This document shows positions 1-8,192 of a stretch of DNA of 48,733 nucleotides, one piece after another. A program made the translations under genes and the position numbers. The DNA comes from an uncultured Mitsuokella sp. (GTDB taxonomy: Bacteria; Bacillota; Negativicutes; Selenomonadales; Selenomonadaceae), in contig CAMCBT010000010.1 in NCBI GenBank assembly GCA_945873115.1, positions 1 through 48,733 of the forward strand. Direction: 5' to 3'. Every line of letters begins with the position of its first letter. Positions within the stretch are counted from its first letter, which is position 1. The notes beneath the pieces were generated by a model that did not search any database, was not told where the DNA came from, and saw only the letters and a list, made by a program, of their open reading frames with translations.

Positions 1-729
1 GCCTTTGCCTTTATGGCGTCTCTTGCCGTGTCCACGGTAAAGCCATGATAGGCCTCGATCATGGGGAGGTCGTTCACCTCGTCGCCGATGGCGTAGATCT
101 CTGCCCCCTCCCACTTCATGCACTTCAGCGCATCGTGGATGGCCTGCTCCTTGTGGATGCCCCGGGGGACGATGTCGAGGGCGCAGCGATTCGGGAAGGC
201 ATGGACCTCATTGCCGAAGTGGGCGTTGATCTCGTCCGCCGCCGCAACCGACGCCTCGGGAGTGGTGTATCCAAGAGCGAACTGATGGACCTTCTTTGGA
301 AGATGCGCCAAATCCTTTTCCTCCACCGTCTGGATGGGGGCGCCCCACTCGGTGGCCTCGGGGCGCTCCCAGGAGCCCTCTCCCTCGTGGCAGAGGTAGG
401 TGACGCCTGCCGCCGCCAGGGCGTAGTGGAAGGAGTCCTGGACCCGCGGGAGCTTTGCGATGGCGGCGAGGGTCTCTGGGGCAATCTCGCTCTCGAAGAG
501 AGGAGTGCCGTCCGCATCGGTGATGAGGGCGCCGTTGTTGGTGGCCAGGTAGTCGTAGGTCACACCGTAGTGGATGAGCATGGGCACGAGGATGCCGTAG
601 TCCCGGCCGGAGACGACGCCGAATTTATGGCCGGCTTTCCGCCAGGCGCGGATGGCCTCTGCGTCCTCCCGCGTGATGGTGTTCTCCCGGTACAGGGTGC
701 CGTCGAAGTCGCTTGCTGCAAATTTCATC
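1..729 (-). CDS. HAD-superfamily (Cof-type) phosphatase, 3' end cut by window edge
   Basis: The reverse strand encodes 243 codons starting MKFAASDFDGTLYRENT and still open at base 1. DFDGT (Asp7, Asp9) is HAD motif I with the nucleophile, VVSGRD is motif II, and GDEVNDLPMI near the open end is motif IV, which binds Mg2+. Cof-type enzymes are usually 240-280 residues, so only the last few tens of residues should be missing. The family dephosphorylates small sugar phosphates or nucleotides in the cytosol. The start follows the GH13 stop codon by one base, with GGAGGAATAAGG as ribosome site, so the two are co-transcribed. This suggests a sugar-phosphate substrate from the alpha-glucoside operon, which is inference. 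Confidence 0.88.
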
Positions 730-730
730 C

Positions 731-2413
731 TTATTCCTCCCAGACGTAGAGTGCCGCCTCCGCCGGGCGCAGGATACCCGCCTCCCGGCCCTCGTAGTTG
801 CCAAAGATTTTCTTCGCCCCCGAAAGAATCGTCTCGTCAAAGGGGGCCTCCTCATTCGTGAAGTTCACGAGGGTCAATGTCTTTTTACCCCCCAAGCTCC
901 GGGTGAAGGTGTAGAGGGCTTCGCTGGCCTCGAGGGCCGGAAGCTCCTCGTAGTCGCCCCCCTGAAGGACATCTGCGAGCTCGCCCTCCTCGCGGATACG
1001 CACGAGGGCCCGGTAGTAGGAGAGGACGGAGGATCCATCCGCCGCCTCCGTCTCCACGCAGCAGTCCGCGTAGTCCCCATGGACGGGCAGCCAGGGGGTG
1101 CCCGTCGTAAAGCCCGCATTCTTGCCCTTTGTCCACTGCATGGGGGTGCGGGCATTGTCCCGGCTGCGTTTCTGCACGTAGCGGAGGGCCTCCTCGGGGC
1201 TGTGTCCCTCCTCAAGGGCCAGCTGGTACTGGCCGTGGGAGGAGATGTCGTCGTAGTCCTCGATGGAGGGGAAGGCGGTATTCGTAAAGCCCAGCTCCTC
1301 CCCCTCGTAGAGGAAGGGGGTGCCCCGAAGGGTCAGGAGGACGGTGGCGAGGGCCTTGGCAGCGAGCACCGTGTCCGTGCCCTCGGGATAGTAGCGGTTT
1401 ATGGAGCGGTTCTGGTCGTGGTTCTCAAAGAAGACCGGGTACCAGCCGCTCTGCGCCGTGGCCTTCTGGCTGGCAGTCAACGCTCCCTTGAGCTTCGTGA
1501 GCTTCCAGGGGGAGGGGCGGCACCAGACCTCGCCATTCGGGAATTCGACATTCGTATGGGTGAACTCGAAGAGCATGGAGAAGACGCCATCTTCCCCTAC
1601 CCATTTGGGCAGATCCTTCGGGGGAACGCCATTGGCCTCGCCCACGGTGAAGATGTCGTGGCCGTCGAAGACCTCCCGGCGGAACTCGTGGAGAAAGTCC
1701 AATATGCCCGGGGTGCTGGCAATCACGTCATGGATGGAGGCCATGCCGTCGGCCGCATCCGCCGGAGCATCCTCGAACCTGGCCGGCTTCTTGATGTAGA
1801 CGATGGCGTCGATGCGAAAGCCTCCCACGCCCTTATCGAGCCAGAAGTTCGCCGCGTCGTAGAGGGCGCGGCGCACCTTGGGATTCTCCCAGTTGAGATC
1901 CGGCTGGGCCTCGGCGAAGGTGTGGAGGTAGTACTGGCCCCTCTCCTCGCACCAGGTCCAGGCGGAGCCGCCGAAGATGCCCCGCCAGTTGGTGGGCGCA
2001 GAGCCATCGGGCTTTGCGTCCCGCCAGATGTACCAGTCGGCCTTGTCATTTGTCTTTGACTTCTTCGAGGCCAGGAACCAGGGGTGCCGGTCGGAGCTAT
2101 GGTTGTAGACGAGGTCCATGACAATCTTGATGCCCCGCTTATCGGCCTCGGCGATGAGCTCCTCCATGTCCTCCATGGTGCCGTAGGAGGGGTCGATGCC
2201 GCAGTAGTCGGCGATGTCGTAGCCGTTGTCCACCATGGGGGAGGGGTAGATGGGGGTGAGCCAGATGGCACCCACGCCCAGGGTCTTCAGGTAGTCCAGA
2301 TGGCGCGTGATGCCCTTGAGATCCCCCATGCCGGTGCCGGTGGTGTCCTGGAAGCTCCGGGGGTAGATCTGATAGACAAGGGTTTTCTGCCACCAGTGCA
2401 GCTTAGCATTCAT
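731..2413 (-). CDS. GH13 alpha-glucosidase (oligo-1,6-glucosidase / phospho-alpha-glucosidase type)
   Basis: A 560-residue cytosolic enzyme with no signal peptide, of the usual length for GH13 subfamilies 29/31. The N-terminus WWQKTLVYQIYPRSF and DLVYNHSSDRHPWF (100-113) are typical. The catalytic triad is visible as Asp202 (GGFRIDAI, nucleophile), Glu259 (TVGEAN, acid/base) and Asp333 (FENHDQ, transition-state stabiliser). The family hydrolyses alpha-glucosidic bonds in isomaltose, trehalose-6-phosphate, sucrose isomers and similar sugars. It lies downstream of an alpha-glucoside PTS protein, so the substrate is probably a disaccharide 6'-phosphate, giving glucose-6-phosphate plus glucose; this is inference. 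Trehalose-6-phosphate hydrolase (TreC) is an alternative, but the neighbouring transporter is not TreB-like. The ribosome site is AAAGGAAA before ATG. Confidence 0.9.
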   Translation of the reverse strand: MNAKLHWWQKTLVYQIYPRSFQDTTGTGMGDLKGITRHLDYLKTLGVGAIWLTPIYPSPMVDNGYDIADYCGIDPSYGTMEDMEELIAEADKRGIKIVMDLVYNHSSDRHPWFLASKKSKTNDKADWYIWRDAKPDGSAPTNWRGIFGGSAWTWCEERGQYYLHTFAEAQPDLNWENPKVRRALYDAANFWLDKGVGGFRIDAIVYIKKPARFEDAPADAADGMASIHDVIASTPGILDFLHEFRREVFDGHDIFTVGEANGVPPKDLPKWVGEDGVFSMLFEFTHTNVEFPNGEVWCRPSPWKLTKLKGALTASQKATAQSGWYPVFFENHDQNRSINRYYPEGTDTVLAAKALATVLLTLRGTPFLYEGEELGFTNTAFPSIEDYDDISSHGQYQLALEEGHSPEEALRYVQKRSRDNARTPMQWTKGKNAGFTTGTPWLPVHGDYADCCVETEAADGSSVLSYYRALVRIREEGELADVLQGGDYEELPALEASEALYTFTRSLGGKKTLTLVNFTNEEAPFDETILSGAKKIFGNYEGREAGILRPAEAALYVWEE

Positions 2414-2446
2414 ATAGAAATTTCCTTTCGTTCCTAAAAAGAATGG

Positions 2447-2475
2447 ACAGCAGCAGGAGGATTTCCCGCTGCTGC
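2447..2475 (-). terminator. intercistronic hairpin between PTS and GH13 genes
   Basis: A seven-base arm CAGCAGC (2448-2454) pairs with GCTGCTG (2468-2474), with extra G-C pairs inside. On the minus strand it is followed by TCCATTCTTTTT. The short interrupted T tract suggests a leaky terminator or an mRNA-stabilising hairpin that could lower expression of the hydrolase and HAD genes relative to the PTS gene. Confidence 0.45.
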
Positions 2476-2489
2476 CCGATGGATTTCGT

Positions 2490-4610
2490 TTAGAAGGTGA
2501 TGATGGTGGAGTCGTTTGCGGTGACTGGGCCGTCCGGCTCCTTTTTCATCTGGGGGTACTCGGCGGAGTTGGTGACAGCCATGATGATGGTGTCCTTATA
2601 GCCCGCCGCACGGATGGCTTCCCGATTGAAGCTGATGAGCCGATCGCCTGCCTTGACGTTCGCGCCCATCTTCGTGTGGAGGGTGAAGCCCTTGCCCTCC
2701 ATCTTCACGGTATCGAGGCCGATGTGGATGAGGAGCTCTACGCCGTTTTCGAGGCGCAGGCCGATGGCGTGGAGGCTGTCCTCCATGATCATGGTGACCT
2801 CAGCGTCGGCGGGGGCCACGACGGTTTCCGACTCCGGTTCGATAGCCACGCCGTCGCCCATCATCTTCTGGGAGAAGACGTCGTCGGGGACCTCCGTCAT
2901 GTCGATGAGCATCCCTGTGGCAAAGGCCTTGAGAGTCATGGCCTTCGTGGGATCCGCAGGCTTTTCGCCGGAGGCGGAGGGAGCGGGGCTCGTAAGCGGT
3001 GCGCCGCCCTTCAGGAGGGCATCGAAGTGGCCGCGGACATTCGGCACGGAGAGGCCGACGATGACCTGGATGGCGTGGCCGTTCTTCACGAGGCCAAAGG
3101 CGCCGGCATTGGTGAACTTGGAGACGGCGGCCACCTTGTCGGGATCTGCGACGGTGACCCGGAGGCGGGTGGCGCAGTTGGTGACTTCCTTGATATTTTC
3201 CGGGCCGCCCAGGTTATCGAGGAAGACCTGGGCCTTCAGGGCATCCGGGTTGCCGGCGACACCCTTTTTAGAGAGCTCCTGCTGGGCCTTGTAGTCGGCC
3301 TTGGTGAAGAGGCGATCCTCTCCATCGTCATCTGTGCGGCCCGGGGTCTTGTAGTCGTTGCGCAGGATGAGATAGCGGAACACGAAGAAGTAGATGGCCG
3401 TGAAGCAGAGGCCGACGGCGATCTGGATGATGTAGGTCACATAGTGGTAGGCAAAGAGCGGAATCCAGTTCTGCACGAAGCAGTCGATGAGACCGCCGCC
3501 AAAGTTGCCGGCGAGGCCGAAGAAGTAGAGGGTCGCCGAGAGCGTCGCCGCCAGGAGCGCATGGACGAGATAGAGGAAGGGGGCCACGAAGAGGAAGGTG
3601 AACTCCAGAGGCTCCGTGATGCCCGTGAGCACCGCCGTGATGGTGGCGGGGATGAGGAGCGCTGCGACCTTCTTGCGGCGCTCCGGCTTTGCGCAGTAGT
3701 ACATGGCAAGCGCTGCGCCCGGGAGGCCGAAGACCTTGGCACTGCCGTGGAGGGCGAAGCCGCCCTGGGGGAAGAGCTCCGCAAGGGTCTTGCCGGTGAC
3801 GGCGAAGTCATTGATGTGCTGGAGCCAATAGGCCTGGATGCCATCGGGGACGACGGCGGGGCCATAGATGAAGGGAAGGTAGATGAAGTGATGGAGGCCG
3901 GCCGGCAGGAGGATGCGCTCGGCGAAGGTGTAACACCAGACGCCCACGACGCCGCTGGCCTTCAGGAAGAACTGGAACTGCTCGATGACATGCTGGATCA
4001 TGGGCCAGAAGATGCAGAAGATGAGAGCCATGGGCAGCATGACCACGAAGCCCACCATGACCACGAAGGCCGGGCCCTTGAAGGTGCCGAGCCAGTCCGG
4101 TATCTGGGTGTCATAGAACCGGTTGTGGAGGAACGCCGTGACGCAGGCGATGAAGATGGCGCCCAGCATACCCATATCGAGGGTCTTGATGTTGGCGATC
4201 ATCGCAAGGCCCGTGCCGGGACCCGCGTTCTGGCTGTAGTCCACGCCGAAGGCCGCTGCGTTCAGCTGCAATATGCCCGCGATGAAGTAGTTGAAAACGA
4301 TGTAGATGACGAAGGACTCCATGGCGCAACGCGCAGGCTCCTTCTTCGCAAAGCCGATGGGGACGGCAATGGCGAAGAGAATCGGCATCTGATTGAAGAC
4401 GGTCCAGGCGCCCTGCTCGACGACATACCAGAAATCGTACCAGAGCGTGCCCTTCTCGGCGATGGAGCCGAGGAGGAGCGTGTTCTTGCAAATGATGGAT
4501 ATGGCGACGGTGAGGCCGAAGAACGCGAACAGGATGACAGGCGTGTACATGGCGCCGCCAAACCGCTGCAGCTCTTGCATGACCCGGTCTTTGCTGAGTG
4601 ACATCTGCAT
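2490..4610 (-). CDS. alpha-glucoside PTS transporter EIICBA (AglA/GlvC/MalB-like EIICB fused to EIIA)
   Basis: 706 residues. The first ~415 are a membrane EIIC domain (FGGAMYTPVILF, ERILLPAGLHHFIY, GGFALHGSAKVFG, TGITEPLEFTFLF) that resembles the maltose/alpha-glucoside permeases AglA, GlvC and MalB more than PtsG or NagE. EIIB follows (about 455-535) with phospho-cysteine Cys479 in NCATRLRV, then a Pro/Ala/Ser linker, then a glucose-type EIIA (about 575-700) with His614 and phospho-accepting His629 in LLIHIGLDTV. It imports and phosphorylates an alpha-glucoside. Two starts are possible: ATG at 4610, three bases after AGGAGGGA, or the second ATG at 4604 (MSLSKDRV), which has better spacing. 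AglA and GlvC lack a fused EIIA, so this protein is self-contained and needs only HPr. Confidence 0.92.
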   Translation of the reverse strand: MQMSLSKDRVMQELQRFGGAMYTPVILFAFFGLTVAISIICKNTLLLGSIAEKGTLWYDFWYVVEQGAWTVFNQMPILFAIAVPIGFAKKEPARCAMESFVIYIVFNYFIAGILQLNAAAFGVDYSQNAGPGTGLAMIANIKTLDMGMLGAIFIACVTAFLHNRFYDTQIPDWLGTFKGPAFVVMVGFVVMLPMALIFCIFWPMIQHVIEQFQFFLKASGVVGVWCYTFAERILLPAGLHHFIYLPFIYGPAVVPDGIQAYWLQHINDFAVTGKTLAELFPQGGFALHGSAKVFGLPGAALAMYYCAKPERRKKVAALLIPATITAVLTGITEPLEFTFLFVAPFLYLVHALLAATLSATLYFFGLAGNFGGGLIDCFVQNWIPLFAYHYVTYIIQIAVGLCFTAIYFFVFRYLILRNDYKTPGRTDDDGEDRLFTKADYKAQQELSKKGVAGNPDALKAQVFLDNLGGPENIKEVTNCATRLRVTVADPDKVAAVSKFTNAGAFGLVKNGHAIQVIVGLSVPNVRGHFDALLKGGAPLTSPAPSASGEKPADPTKAMTLKAFATGMLIDMTEVPDDVFSQKMMGDGVAIEPESETVVAPADAEVTMIMEDSLHAIGLRLENGVELLIHIGLDTVKMEGKGFTLHTKMGANVKAGDRLISFNREAIRAAGYKDTIIMAVTNSAEYPQMKKEPDGPVTANDSTIITF

Positions 4611-4661
4611 TCCCTCCTAGTGTAAAAATCTCGCGGAGCTCTCTCCGCTTTCCTTGAGACC

Positions 4662-4690
4662 ATCATAGCGGAAAAAAAGACGGGGCGCAA
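4662..4690 (-). promoter_or_regulatory. promoter of the alpha-glucoside PTS operon, overlapping a terminator-like hairpin
   Basis: On the minus strand there is TTGCGC (4685-4690), 17 bases, then TATGAT (4662-4667). The -35 half lies inside a hairpin, with arms 4677-4683 and 4701-4707 plus three inner pairs, followed by seven T on the minus strand. If transcription also starts further upstream, that hairpin would act as a leader terminator; if it starts here, it is only DNA. Both readings fit the sequence. Confidence 0.6.
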
Positions 4691-4733
4691 TACTTTCGCT
4701 CCGTCTTGACCCGCCGCCCGACCTGCGGACGAT

Positions 4734-4760
4734 GGTACATTGTATGAAATTTGGTACAAG
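4734..4760 (-). promoter_or_regulatory. tandem TGTACC repeats upstream of the PTS operon
   Basis: TGTACC occurs twice on the minus strand (plus-strand GGTACA at 4734-4739 and 4753-4758), 19 bp apart start to start, about 45-70 bp upstream of the -35 box. The same core at the same spacing lies upstream of the hexokinase gene. This suggests binding sites for a shared regulator, possibly the OmpR-type protein encoded nearby. Confidence 0.4.
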
Positions 4761-4816
4761 CGCAAGGCCGCTTTATCTTTCTAATGCTCTGCATAGAATA
4801 CCGGGTCATGCCCTAT

Positions 4817-4854
4817 AAGAAAAGAGGCTTGCCGGCCGGCAAGCCTCTTTTCTT
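4817..4854 (-). terminator. intrinsic terminator after hexokinase
   Basis: A perfect 38-bp palindrome centred between 4835 and 4836, with arms of AAGAAAAGAGGCTTGCCGG and its complement. It lies 20 bases past the hexokinase stop codon and has A/T-rich ends, so it could work in either direction. Confidence 0.85.
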
Positions 4855-4874
4855 TCATCACTTATGTTCTGTAT

Positions 4875-6161
4875 TTATTTCTGGGACATGGCGGCGGCGA
4901 TGGCGGCGCCCAGGCCGCTACCGCCGGTCTCGAGAACCGTGTCCACCTGGGCCGCGTCCTCGCCCAGGAGCTCGTAGAGGGCCCGCATGATGTTTTCCTT
5001 TGCGAGCGGCATCTTCTCGTAGACGGAGCCGTCGATGGCGATGTGCTGCTTTTCGAGGGGCTTATCCCCCGCCAGCTGCCAGAGGATGCCCACGTAGGAG
5101 GCGGTGACGAGGCGGGCGGATCGGATGACGATGGCTGAGGCCAGCTCCTGGATGTGCTCTGCGTCCTCCGTGTCGATATCATGGCCCGTCTTGTCCTTCA
5201 GGATGCCCTGGACATTGTGCTTCTCCTTCGTGTCATCGTTGATGATGCTGCTCATGTCGATGCTGGTGAAGCCGTAGTCCTTCTTCTCCCCGAAGAGCTC
5301 CGCGAGGACGAGGCCGAAGAGCTCGCCCATGTAGCGGCCGGAGACCATCTTTTCCAGCCGCTGCTCCCCGGGCTTTTCCGAGGCCTCGTCGAGGGCCGTG
5401 TCAAAGCGGTTCGGTGCCAGCTTCATGAAGCCGCCGGACTCCAGGTTCAGCACCATGGGGGCCGTGGCCTCCCCGGCGTAGGGCTCCAGATAGCAGGTGT
5501 TGTGGCCCGTGGCGTAGATGGAGCCAATGTAGGTGGCACCCCGCTTGTAAGCGGCGGCGAGAAGTACGGCCACCGTGTCGTTGATGACGGCCCTGGGCTC
5601 CACGTTCTCGATGCCCCGCTTCTTCAGCGCCGCCAGCAGGAGGTCGTTGACCACCTGGCCCTCTACGCCCGCGGTGGCAAATTCCTTCGTCCAGATGATG
5701 AGCCTTGCGTTGTTGAGGTCCGTCTGGGAGGAGGGGAAGGAGAAGGTATGGCCCAGCAAAAACTTCGTCTCGTGGTCGCCGTCGATGGCCTCATCCACGA
5801 GCCCTGCGATGAAGCCGAACTGCTCCTCGGCCGTGGATCCCTTGCCCACGTAGTCGTACTGGCCGGCGATGCGCAGGGGCTTTGCCACCTTCTTCAGCAC
5901 CTCGAACTTCCCGTCCCCGTCCAGGCGGATGCGCAGCACCCGCACGTTCGTGCCACCGAAGTCCAGGGCCAGATACTCGCCCTTTTCCTCCCCCGTGGGA
6001 AGGCCCACGTAGGATTTGAGCATCCGAAGGGAGGACGCATCGGGATCTGCCAGCCCCTTCCGGAGGTCATAGCGGAAGTCCGCCGCCACGATGCGCAGAT
6101 GCTCTGCGTCCACGGTGAAATCGTCGATGATATTTTGGAAAGCGCTGCTGTCAATAGCCAT
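4875..6161 (-). CDS. eukaryotic-type hexokinase
   Basis: 428 residues with the fold and motifs of eukaryotic hexokinases rather than bacterial glucokinases or ROK kinases. LALDFGGTNVR (64-74) is the phosphate-1 loop. HTFSFPSSQTDLN with IIWTKEF (138-161) matches the hexokinase sugar-binding signature. INDTVAVLL holds the catalytic Asp195, and ETGGSGLGAAI near the C-terminus is the adenosine-binding segment. It phosphorylates glucose or other hexoses with ATP in the cytosol. It lies between the PTS/GH13 operon and a sensory operon, and would capture the free glucose released by the GH13 enzyme. It has its own promoter region and a strong terminator. The start is the ATG after AAAAGGAGAGAACCCA. 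Confidence 0.92.
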   Translation of the reverse strand: MAIDSSAFQNIIDDFTVDAEHLRIVAADFRYDLRKGLADPDASSLRMLKSYVGLPTGEEKGEYLALDFGGTNVRVLRIRLDGDGKFEVLKKVAKPLRIAGQYDYVGKGSTAEEQFGFIAGLVDEAIDGDHETKFLLGHTFSFPSSQTDLNNARLIIWTKEFATAGVEGQVVNDLLLAALKKRGIENVEPRAVINDTVAVLLAAAYKRGATYIGSIYATGHNTCYLEPYAGEATAPMVLNLESGGFMKLAPNRFDTALDEASEKPGEQRLEKMVSGRYMGELFGLVLAELFGEKKDYGFTSIDMSSIINDDTKEKHNVQGILKDKTGHDIDTEDAEHIQELASAIVIRSARLVTASYVGILWQLAGDKPLEKQHIAIDGSVYEKMPLAKENIMRALYELLGEDAAQVDTVLETGGSGLGAAIAAAMSQK

Positions 6162-6202
6162 TGGGTTCTCTCCTTTTCCTAGCCAAAACGAATCTTTTCT
6201 AT

Positions 6203-6257
6203 ATTATAGCGGCTTTGGCCCCTTCTGGAAAGTACAAGGCGCGGACAAAAGTACAAG
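6203..6257 (-). promoter_or_regulatory. hexokinase promoter with tandem TTGTACTTT repeats
   Basis: The minus strand has TATAAT (6203-6208) but a poor -35 (TTTCCA at 17-bp spacing). The 10-base element CTTGTACTTT occurs twice (6229-6238 and 6248-6257), 19 bp apart, with the proximal copy covering the -35 position. A weak -35 overlaid by tandem direct repeats is the classic layout of an activator-dependent promoter, though repression is possible. Confidence 0.5.
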
Positions 6258-6260
6258 ACC

Positions 6261-7529
6261 TCAGGCACCCGTGTCCAGAGCCTTCAGGGTAGCGTAGAAG
6301 GTGATGGCCCCAGCTCGATACCGGACGCCGATCTGGCCCTTCTGGTAGCGGGCAATCTCAGCGGCGATGGTGAGGCCGATGCCGTAGCCGGATTTTCCGC
6401 TGCTATGGGATTCGTCCGCCCGGTAGAACCGCTCGAAGAACTTCGTGTAGTCCTGGCCTTCGCCGTCCTTGTAGGGGTTCGTGACGGCGAGCGTCACGGT
6501 ATGTTTCTTTTCCCGGGTGAGGGCGACCGTGACCGTGCCTCCCTCGTCACAGTATTTCACCGCGTTGTCCACGAAGACATTCACGAGGGTATAGAGCATT
6601 CGGGGGTCCCCCTCGATATGCACACCCTCCACCACCTGGGAGGCGAGGGATTTGCCCTGCTCCTTCAGGGGCTCCGTGAAGGAGTGGGCCACCTCACGAA
6701 CGGTCTCCGAGAAATCCACGTCCTTCTTCTCAAAGGCGCCCGCCACGTTTTCCTGGAGCTTTGCCAGCTGGACGAGGCTCGTGACGAGGCCGTTCAGGCG
6801 TTTGACCTGCTTCAAGATGGTCTGGGTCCACTCGCTCTTGCCCCCCGTCATCTCGATGACCTCCGTGTTGGCGGAGATGATGGCGATGGGGGTCCTAAGC
6901 TCATGGCCGGCATTGGTGATGAAGCGCCGCTGGCTCTCGAGATTCCGGATGAAGGGCTCCGTCAGCCGGCGGGAGAAATAGGCCACCAGCACCACGTAGA
7001 GCAGGATGCAGATGAGCCCCACGACGATGGAAAAGCGGAAGATCTTCCAGGTCATCAGCATCTCCCGGGTAGCGTCCATGACGATGACGGCCTGCTCGCC
7101 GTTCTCTCTCGGGGCGATGAGATAGGCGTAGTAGGCGTTGCCCTCCTCCGGCATCACATAGATGCCCCGGACATTGCCGCTGGCGAGGAGATTGCGGGCC
7201 CGCTCGATGGCCTCCTCGTGGCGGACGGCGGAGATGTGGGAGATGTCGATGCTCTCCACGGTGCCATCCGCGCGAAAGAGCGCATAAAAATAGCGGGTCT
7301 GGTATATGAACTCCGGCGTGTAGTCAAAGTCGGCGCTCTCCGCCGCCCGGCGCACGGGGATGGCCCCATGGTTGCGGGCGATGTAGAGGAGCACCGACTC
7401 GATGTTCCGGGCCTCCCCGTAGAAGCTGGCGAGGTTCAGCGCCCCCAGGACCACCACGACGATGAGGATGACGGCGCAGGTTCCGAGGGCGAGGAAGCGC
7501 CGCCGGAGGCGCCTTGCCTGCTCCTTCAT
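6261..7529 (-). CDS. sensor histidine kinase of OmpR-partner type
   Basis: 422 residues. TM1 is about 15-35 and TM2 about 164-185, enclosing a ~130-residue extracytoplasmic sensor domain with no family I recognise. His209 in FITNAGHELRTPIA is the phosphorylated residue of the DHp domain. A HATPase domain follows (VFVDNAVKY as N box, SGYGIGLTIAAEI as G2). The start is the ATG at 7529, overlapping the regulator's stop codon as ATGA; a longer reading frame upstream adds 34 residues inside the regulator gene and is unlikely. It is the third gene of an operon with the alarmone synthetase and the regulator. The signal is unknown. Confidence 0.92.
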   Translation of the reverse strand: MKEQARRLRRRFLALGTCAVILIVVVVLGALNLASFYGEARNIESVLLYIARNHGAIPVRRAAESADFDYTPEFIYQTRYFYALFRADGTVESIDISHISAVRHEEAIERARNLLASGNVRGIYVMPEEGNAYYAYLIAPRENGEQAVIVMDATREMLMTWKIFRFSIVVGLICILLYVVLVAYFSRRLTEPFIRNLESQRRFITNAGHELRTPIAIISANTEVIEMTGGKSEWTQTILKQVKRLNGLVTSLVQLAKLQENVAGAFEKKDVDFSETVREVAHSFTEPLKEQGKSLASQVVEGVHIEGDPRMLYTLVNVFVDNAVKYCDEGGTVTVALTREKKHTVTLAVTNPYKDGEGQDYTKFFERFYRADESHSSGKSGYGIGLTIAAEIARYQKGQIGVRYRAGAITFYATLKALDTGA

Positions 7530-8191
7530 GAGGCCACCGCCAGCTGGAAGCTGCCGCCCTCGGAACCTGCGATGGCGAGATTTCCGCCCACAGCGGCGAG
7601 CTTTTCCCGGAGATAGGAGATGTAGAGCCACACCACGCTATCGTCCGCCTCCTCCCCATGCCACACCCGCTCAGCGATGGTCTCCGTCGTGACGGGCTTT
7701 CCCGCGTTTGCCATGAGAAGCTGCAGGAGCTGGGTCTCCTTGCTGGCGAGGCGGATGGAGCTCTTGGCCGATAGCTCCTGATGCTCCACGTCGAGGGTCA
7801 CGGAGCCCAGCGTCAGGCTCGCGCTATCCGTCTGATTTCGCCGGATGAGGGAGCGGAGGCGGGCCAGGAGCTCCCCCATGGCAAAGGGCTTCGCCAGGTA
7901 ATCGTCCGCCCCGGCGTCGAGGCCATCGATGCGGTCCTCCACCTCCGCCTTTGCCGTCAGGAGAATCACAGGAGTGCGGCTGCCTGCGGCCCGGATTTCC
8001 TTCAGGGCCGTGATGCCATCCATGATGGGCATCATGATGTCAAAGACCATGGCGTCGTAGGCGTTCTTCGATGCCTGCTCCACGGCCGCCTTGCCGTCGT
8101 AGACCGCATCCACCTCGTAGCCCTCATGCTTCAGCACGGCCACCAGCGCCGCCGACATGGCCTTTTCATCCTCCGCCAGGAGCACTCTCAT
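7526..8191 (-). CDS. OmpR/PhoB-family response regulator
   Basis: 221 residues. The receiver domain has acidic residues near EDE (7-9), phospho-acceptor Asp51 in VFDIMMPIMDG, and a Lys in the YLAKPF motif. The C-terminal half is a winged-helix DNA-binding domain of OmpR type. It is the partner of the kinase encoded immediately downstream (overlapping stop and start) and starts one base after the upstream synthetase gene ends. Candidate targets are the tandem TTGTAC sites in front of the hexokinase and PTS genes, since this family binds direct repeats; that link is inference. Confidence 0.93.
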   Translation of the reverse strand: MRVLLAEDEKAMSAALVAVLKHEGYEVDAVYDGKAAVEQASKNAYDAMVFDIMMPIMDGITALKEIRAAGSRTPVILLTAKAEVEDRIDGLDAGADDYLAKPFAMGELLARLRSLIRRNQTDSASLTLGSVTLDVEHQELSAKSSIRLASKETQLLQLLMANAGKPVTTETIAERVWHGEEADDSVVWLYISYLREKLAAVGGNLAIAGSEGGSFQLAVAS

Positions 8192-8192
8192 A

